From Ancistrus triradiatus (Eukaryota; Chordata; Actinopteri; Siluriformes; Loricariidae), in the NCBI GenBank assembly GCA_025084515.1, contig JAJAGP010003233.1, forward strand, positions 1-64,000: a stretch of 64,000 nucleotides of DNA, written 5' to 3'. Numbering within the stretch: the first letter of the stretch is position 1; the number at the start of each line of letters is the position of its first letter. Of the stretch, positions 58,170 through 64,000 are shown piece after piece. Below the pieces are notes generated by a model. It did no database searches. It was not told where the DNA came from and saw only the letters and a list, made by a program, of their open reading frames with translations. Made by a program: the position numbers and the translations under genes.

Positions 58170-60304
58170 ACCCCCCCCCGAGGGACGGCTCCCCCGACGT
58201 CCCCAGACCGGCGGCCCTATCCCGCCGGAAGTTCACGGATGAGAGAGACCGGTCCAGGATGTGCCGAGCGGGGACCCAGGAGCGCTCCCTCCGGGGCCGT
58301 ACCCCTCCCAGTCGAGTCATGACCAGGTTATTGGGTGCTACCCCTGCACCTGGCGGGGAGTCGAGGAGCCGGCGGACTGTGTACACCGGGACCCCTTCGG
58401 ACGATGCGGGGTGGCAGGGGGCCGACTGGGAGGTGTGAGGGTCCGAACACAGAATCGGGTCCCCCCGGCCCCACCAGCGAAACCTAGAGACGAAAAAGAG
58501 TGGAAGAGGGGTGGATCCTCATAGCCGCAGGGGGGAAGCTCAAGCCGGTAGGCGACCGGGTTGATCCGCCGGGAGCACCTTGAAGGAGCCGACACGAATT
58601 TAGGCCCCAAATTTGCCGTGGCGCCCCGGAGGGGGGAGGTGTGCCGCGTGGACAACCACACCGTTGACCTGACCGACGGAAAGTGGGGGGGCAGGCCGAC
58701 GCCTGCGATCCGCCGAGCGCCTCATGTCCTCGCCGCCCGAAGCCCGAAGAAGAGCCCGCTCTTTGGCCCAGGGCCTCTTACAGCGGCGAACAAAGTGCGT
58801 GGCGAAGGGACCCCAGCCTCTCTTTCCTGCTCAGGGAAAGAAAAGAGGCGGGGAAAGCCAAACTGGCACTCGAAGGGCGACATGCCCAGGGCCGAGTGAC
58901 GCAGAGTGTTGTGGGCGAACTCTGCCCCATAGCAAATTGCTCGGACCAGGTGGAGGGTTTCCTGGCAGTGAGACACCGGAGCATGGCAGCCAGGTCCTGG
59001 TTTGACACGCTCCGTCTGTGTCCGTTGGATTCTGGGTGGGAACCCCGAGGACAAGGCTGGCCGTGGCCCCCAAAGGGCGGGCAGAAGGGCCGCCCAGAAG
59101 CGACTGGCGAATTGGGGGCCTCGGTCCGATACCACGTCAGGGGTAGGCCATGGGGACCCGTGCGACCTGGTGCAGGAGAGTTCGGCCGTTTTCCCGTGCT
59201 GTGGTAGGGAGCTTGGGCAGACAGAGCCACAAACTTGCACGCCTTCGAGAACCGGTCCCGGACGACCAGTATCACGGTGCAAAGCCCCTGGAGGGGGGCA
59301 GGCCCCGTGATAAAATTCGAGGGAGATGTGGGACCAGGGCCGAGAAGGGGGACAGGAAGCGGTAAGAGAGGACGGAGGCCGCTTGGCCGCTGCCGGGGGG
59401 CCCTTATTCCGAGCACAGACCTCACAAGCGGCAAACGAAATTTATACATCCCCGCCTGCCATGCCGGCCACCATAATGTCCCGGCCGAGGAAAGGTCACA
59501 GGTCCGAGTGCCTCCGGGGTGAGCCGTGAAGGAGGCCTCGTGGCCCCAGCGCATGAAGTCCTCCCTGGCTGACGTAGGGACGAACCTGCGACCCGGAGGG
59601 CCGTTACCCGTAGTCGGGTTCCCTGCGGAGGGCCATGAGAGATGACCCGGTCGACCTCCCCAAGTTCGTAACCCCTACGAACCGAGCAGGGGGAAGAACG
59701 GGTTCGGAGGCAGGGGAGGACCTCGGGGGGGTCCCACTGTCTGGAGAGGGTCGTCGGGCTTGACATTCTTAGAACCCGGCCGGAAAGAACACCAAAAAGT
59801 CGAACCTGGCAAAGAACAGCGACCAACGCCCCTGTCGGGCATTAAGGCGCTTGGCCCTGCTGTATGTATGCCAGGTTCTTGTGGTCTGTTCCAGACCAGG
59901 AACGGGTGCTTCGCCCCCCTCCAGCCAGTGGCGCCATCCCCCAGTGCCAACTTAATGGCCAAGAGCTCACGATCTCCGACCGGGTAATTGCGCTCAGCGG
60001 GGGTGAGACGCCGAGAGAAATAGGCGCAAGGGCGGAGCTTGTGGGCCGGGGCGGACCGTTGGGAGAGAACGGCGCCGACCCCCACATCGGAAGCATCCAC
60101 TTCCACGATGAATGTCTCTTCGGGGTCGGGAAGACAGAGCACCGGCGGGTTGGTGAGGAGCCGCTTGATCTCCAAGAAGGCCCGTTCCGCTGCTTCCGTC
60201 CAGTGGAACGGACCGGTTTCCTTGCAAGTGAGGGAGGTCAGCGGGACGGCGATAGTGCCGAAGTCCCTTACGAACCGGCGAAAAAAATTGGCAAAGCCCA
60301 GGAA
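58170..60304 (-). pseudogene. Gypsy pol 3' half: RNase H, integrase, chromodomain
   Basis: Minus strand, spread over several frames. RNase H: EETFIVEVDASDVGVGAVLS and CAYFSRRLTPAERNYPVGDR (60175-59900), then TDHKNLAYIQ (~59880). Integrase: MRWGHEASFTAHPGG (~59500-59554), TVILVVRDRFSKACKFVAL (~59230-59290), DVVSDRGPQFASRFW (~59126), AEFAHNTLRHSALGMSPFEC (~58900). Chromodomain: VRRLLDS and ERSWVPARHILDRSL (58240-58390), ending just before the LTR. The order is complete. Breaks are mostly single-base shifts rather than stops. Confidence 0.88.
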
Positions 60305-61831
60305 TCACTGGACCTGCCGTACTGAGGAGGGGCGGGGCCAGTCCGCCACAGCTCGGGTCTTGGCCGGATCCATACTGAGGCTCCCCCGGGATACCACAAA
60401 TCCCAGAAAAGACACAGAGGAGACATGGAAGAGCGACTTCTCTAATTTGACAAAAAGGCGGTTCGCAAGAAGCAGGCGAAGGACCCGACGCACGTGCTGG
60501 ACGTGCTGTGCCATGGATTTACTAAAGATTAAAATATCGTCTAGGTATACATAGACGTACCGGTCGAGGGGCTCTCGCAGGACATCATTGATGAGACGCT
60601 GGAAGACGGCAGGGGCATTCATGAGGCCAAAAGGCATCACTAAATATTCATAGTGCCCCGTCGGTGTGAGAAAGGCCGTCTTCCACTCGTCCCCCGGCCG
60701 AATGCGGACAAGGTTGTAGGTGCTCCGAAGGTCCAGCTTGGTAAAAACTTGGGCACCCTGGAGCGCCTCAAACGCTGTGCTCATAAGGGGCAGGGGGTAT
60801 CGGTCTTTGATCGTCACTGCGTTGTAGTCTATGCACGGACGAAGGGACCCGTCCTTGTTCTCGACAAAAAAGAAACCCACCCCTGCAGACGAGGAGGACG
60901 GCCGGATAAACCACGAGCGGAGGGCTTCGGTTATATAGGAGCGCATGGCTTCCTGTTCGGTCCGGTTGAGGGAGAAAAGCCTCCCACGAGGCGGAGAAGT
61001 ACCGGGCAGGAGGTTGATAGCGCAGTCGTAAGCGCGATGCGGGGGGAGAATCCGAGCCTCTTCCTTACTGAATACCCTGCCCAGATCCCTGTATTGAACG
61101 GGGACCGAGGCAAGGTCCGGCCACGGTCTTTGCAGGGGAGGGGCCGACGGGGGAATGAGGCAGGCCTCCTGGCAGTTCGGGGACCATGAACAGACCGACC
61201 CCGACTGCCAGTCAATCGAGGGATTGTGGAGGCGTAACCACGGGATTCCTAAAACCAGCGGGTTGTGGGGACTCTGAGTGACCAGGAAGGATAGCCGTTC
61301 GATATGGTCACCAATGACCAATTCGAAGTGAGGGGTTTGGTGTGTTACAGGACCAGACCCCAAGGATTGCCCATCCAGGGTCCTAAACGACTGGGGGCGC
61401 TGGAGGGCTATCAGCCGAGAGCGAAGCTGTCTGGCCAGCCGAGCATCAATGAAGTTGCCGGTGGCCCCAGAGTCCACCAGGGCCGGGATGGTCATGAGAG
61501 GCCCCCCAACAGGGCCGACACTGGTCTGCAGGAAGAGCCCAGACCGGGGAGGTACAGACGCTTCTAGTAACGGCCTCCCCGCCCGGTCCTGTCCCTTGCG
61601 TTTCCCGACTTTCGAGGGGATTCCACCCTGGCCAGGTCCATAGGTTCCTCGAGGCCCCTGTTGGCCGGGGGGTACATGACTTGAGCCCGAGTTGGCCAAA
61701 CAGGGTACCGAGAGCCACGGGCGGCTGTTTTCTCCCGCGCCTTCTGGCGTCCAGGGATGTGGCAAGAGTATAGAGGTCGTTAAGGCTGGCCGAAGGATCG
61801 CGTGTGGCCAGGTCATCTTTAAGACCCTCAT
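60305..61831 (-). pseudogene. Gypsy protease and reverse transcriptase, 508-codon frame
   Basis: The longest intact frame in the window. Residues 110-205 are a retropepsin-type protease with catalytic DSGATGNFID at 120-129. Residues 280-508 are reverse transcriptase: CIDYNAVTIKDRYPLPL, FTKLDLRSTYN, LVMPFGLMNAPAVFQ and the active site YLDDIL at 429-434 (plus coordinates ~60532-60547). It ends by frameshift into the connection/RNase H region. Normally part of a gag-pol polyprotein that copies element RNA in cytoplasmic particles. Confidence 0.92.
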
Positions 61832-62494
61832 TGAGACCCTTCTGGAAGACGGCCATCAGGGCCGGGCCATTCCAACCGCTCTCTGCAGCAAGGGTCTGGA
61901 AATCGATGGCGTATTCCGCCGCTGAACGGGGACCCTGGACGAGCTCGGTAAGGCGCATTGCGACATCCCTGCCGCCATGGGGATGAAAAAAGGTGTTTTT
62001 AATCGCTTGAGTGAAGGCAGCCTCTGAGCTGCAAATCAGTGAGCGGGACTCCCACTGGGCTGTAGCCCAGGCCAGGGCACGACCCGAAAGGAGAGAAATA
62101 ATGTAGGCCACCCGAGAGCGCTGCGTGGGAAAGCGCGAGGGCTGCAGCTCGAAGGTCAAGGAGCATTGCAGCAAAAAGCCTTTACAGCGCTCCGCTTCCC
62201 CCGCAAATCTCTCGGGAGAGGCAATCGGAATCGGGGTGTCGCCCATCGCAACGGCCCCTAAGGGCTGGAGCAGGGCGGAGGCGATGCTTGGCGGGTCCTG
62301 GGGGGGTAGGTGGAACCGATAAACCTGGCGGCCAACTGAGTGACCGCCATGGTAAGTGTACCTGTACCTGTTGCCCCAGGGCCAGTTAGCTGTTCCTCAT
62401 GCTGCCGATGGGCAACCCCATGGTGCTGAAGCACCGCGCCTGAGCCTTGCTGCGGGTGGGGGGGGGGAGGGGAGGGCGCACCTGCTGATTCCAT
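61446..62494 (-). pseudogene. Gypsy gag
   Basis: Minus strand. A likely start ATG at 62494 (MESAGAPSPPPPHPQQGSGA) opens an N-terminal piece with HRQHEEQLTG and TMAVTQLAARF. A frameshift near 62260-62300 leads to the main piece (62246-61446), starting GDTPIPIASPERFAGEAERC and containing the retrotransposon gag core (AYIISLLSGRALAWATAQWE, AAEYAIDFQTLAAESGWN). No CCHC zinc knuckle was seen. It overlaps the protease frame by ~390 bp. Gag forms the virus-like particle. Confidence 0.88.
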
Positions 62495-62540
62495 CCTGGG
62501 TGCCGCTTATAATATTGTTCTTTTTTTTTTTTTGTTGTTC

Positions 62541-63582
62541 TGTTTAGGACCGACCAGGTAACACGATCTGGCCGAGGGAAGAATGTGGGAGAGGGAGGAC
62601 CCAAGTGCAGGATAATATGGATAGGGAAATATCACTCCTGGTGATAACTTTGCCAAAAAAAGCAAATATAGTTATATACCTCTTAGGGTAAAAGTGTAGA
62701 GATGGCGGCACCGCCACCGAGAAGAACACAGACACTCGTAGGAGAGGCTGTGAGCGAGATTCGATCCACACGTCTCGTGTTCCAGTGGCAATGACGTTAC
62801 CACTAACCCGTGTGGCCGCGAAAGGACGTATGGATAACAAAGGTTAAGGGCGTAAGGGCATACAGATGGGCCGTTTAAAACGGACTCAAACAAATTTTAT
62901 AGAGCAGCCAAAAGGGGCGGCTTTAAAAACGGAGAGGTTTCAAAACTACAAATAATAAATACAGACTAACGCCCGTGGCGTGATAGTCTTGAGCTAGAAA
63001 GCGGGGGAAGGCATAAGTAGGCAGAAAGAGATCGCTGTATTGAAGAAGCTCACCGGGAACTGCGCATGCGCAGTAGCGACGTCTCTGCCTAGAGCGCGTG
63101 TTGAACGCCGAGTTGAACGCGATAGCGCCCCGCTATACTTTCAAGAAAAAGGAATATTAAAGTACCGGACTGTGTGATCCACCTACGGCGAGAGATCCCA
63201 AGGGGCTTATAATGTGCAGGGGCTTTGCATAGGGAGAACGACAGCCTATCTGTGGCGGCGAGCGAGTGCTGAGGAGCGCCGGAATCAAAGATGGAGGAAG
63301 AGAGGTCAGTAGCGTTGCTAAGCCTTTTCCTACCTAATTCCCTGGCATTGAATCACCTCGAGTCTCCCGATCTCTACTCGGCTGATCCGCTTATCGGACC
63401 AGTCGTACCTCTAAGCCCTATTAATTCGTCACTGAGAACTCTCTTCCAACACAAAGAATTTGCGTATGAGGAACGATAGCGCACCGACGGGCGGCGTTTA
63501 GGAAGCCGTATTTGTACTAGTGCGGCGGCCATGACGGCGCGGCCGGTGCCGCCCTCCGGTTTGCGATGCGTGAACCGTAACA
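62541..63582 (-). repeat. 5' LTR (element on minus strand)
   Basis: It begins TGTTTAGGACCGACCAGGTA on the plus strand and ends GCGTGAACCGTAACA. It drives minus-strand transcription leftwards into gag. It contains a perfect NRF1-type palindrome at 63061-63072. Confidence 0.95.
63061..63072. promoter_or_regulatory. NRF1-type palindrome in LTR
   Basis: TGCGCATGCGCA is a perfect match to the palindromic NRF1 binding consensus, which in vertebrates marks TATA-less, often germline-active promoters. The copy in the other LTR has a one-base insertion. Binding is inferred. Confidence 0.5.
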
Positions 63583-63587
63583 GAATT

Positions 63588-64000
63588 ATAGTATGAGTGT
63601 GGTCAACATACATTTAAGTGTCATGTGGGGACACCCCTCATCTGTTTACGCCAGTCCCTAGTCTCAAGGAACTCAGAAACTTGAATGTGGAAGCTCCTGG
63701 CAAGATGGAATACAGATATTTATAATACAGACAGTACCAGAACTAAATGTTCCACTGAGACAGCACCGATAGGGAGTGGGCAAACGGACACAGACTGAAC
63801 TCAAACTCAACCCAAAACCTGGAAATTCCTGAAAGGGAGTCAGTAACCTAGGCATAGACTGCCTCACACCCTGAGGAACTGACACACACACTGAAAGACA
63901 TGGCCTCTCCAGGCTGCATTGATAGAGCACTGGTTCCAAAGTTGAGGCTTCCTGGTTCATGTTCCACCTCCGGAGAAGAAAGGTTTGTCAATCAGGTGGC
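63588..64000. other. No gene recognised
   Basis: A minus open frame (63673-63960, 95 aa) shows no known domain. The sequence returns to ordinary host composition after the gypsy target duplication. Confidence 0.4.

Larger units (their letters stand above)
57086..63582 (-). mobile_element. Complete Ty3/gypsy chromovirus-type retrotransposon
   Basis: It has two LTRs (57086-58165 and 62541-63582) and 5-bp target duplications GAATT (57081-57085 and 63583-63587). Coding runs on the minus strand from gag (right) to chromodomain (left). The element is much more GC- and CpG-rich than the host DNA. Beside the left LTR, on the minus strand, a G-run (CGGGGGGGGGTTCTTTG) is in polypurine-tract position. 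No clear tRNA primer site was recognised next to the right LTR; an A-rich/T-rich homopolymer occupies that place. Confidence 0.95.

Noticed and set aside
58561..61189. Long plus-strand open frames within the gypsy element
   Set aside because: They are shadows of the minus-strand gag-pol frames in GC-rich DNA and carry no retroelement motifs.

Overview
This is a repeat-dense stretch of vertebrate, most likely teleost, nuclear DNA. It is AT-rich and full of (CA)n, (CT)n, (AT)n and (AAT)n microsatellites. It carries several unrelated Tc1/mariner families, tRNA-derived SINEs, three Ty3/gypsy retrotransposons of different kinds and a Penelope-like element. The abundance of Tc1 copies, together with a tRNA-SINE whose tail reads like the fish 'mermaid/merman' type, points to an otophysan fish such as a catfish; that is inference. 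I found no convincing host protein-coding exon, tRNA, rRNA or CRISPR array, so the window is probably intergenic or intronic.

Layout. 1-368: GC-rich repeat ending in (AAT)n with two 54-bp cassettes. 1-23.6 kb: Tc1 family A ('GTGGTGCTTGAAAGTTTGTG' ends) at 1428-2346, 8270-9864, 10791-12340, 13330-13487, 19060-19236, 19239-20609 and 23396-23579; family B ('CAGTGGGGCAAAAAAGTATT' ends) at 12448-12705 and 20782-22292; family D at 3503-5060; families C and E as relics. 22.6-36 kb: two copies of a ~215-bp repeat (one nested in a family A element), a ~1.2-kb unclassified repeat (33190-34375), SINEs and a family A copy (30862-32257). 36.5-45.5 kb: a full-length but dead family A element on the minus strand, a 688-bp non-autonomous TA-flanked element, a pogo/Tigger-like MITE, a LINE 3' end and a nested A/B composite. 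46.1-49 kb: a decayed minus-strand gypsy element reading gag-protease-integrase, a Gmr1-like order, interrupted by a clean solo LTR (47412-47727). 51.5-53.1 kb: a 3' half of a chromodomain gypsy element with its LTR. 53.2-54.0 kb: a Penelope-like 3' fragment with a GIY-YIG-type C-terminus, a hammerhead-like core and 32-bp inverted repeats. 54.4-55.7 kb: family B. 57086-63582: a complete, GC-rich, minus-strand Ty3/gypsy chromovirus-type element with two ~1-kb LTRs and a GAATT target duplication.

How it works together. Nothing here is an operon or pathway; the content is a stratified record of transposition. Every transposase is broken. In family A the catalytic glutamate is a lysine in four copies, and two copies share a premature stop, which suggests that already dead copies were mobilised in trans (with CpG decay as a competing explanation). 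The youngest element appears to be the 57-63.6 kb gypsy copy, whose domains are all present in order but split by many small frameshifts that may partly be sequencing error. Possible cis-regulatory DNA outside transposons is limited to three perfect CRE palindromes and two homeodomain-site-rich stretches.
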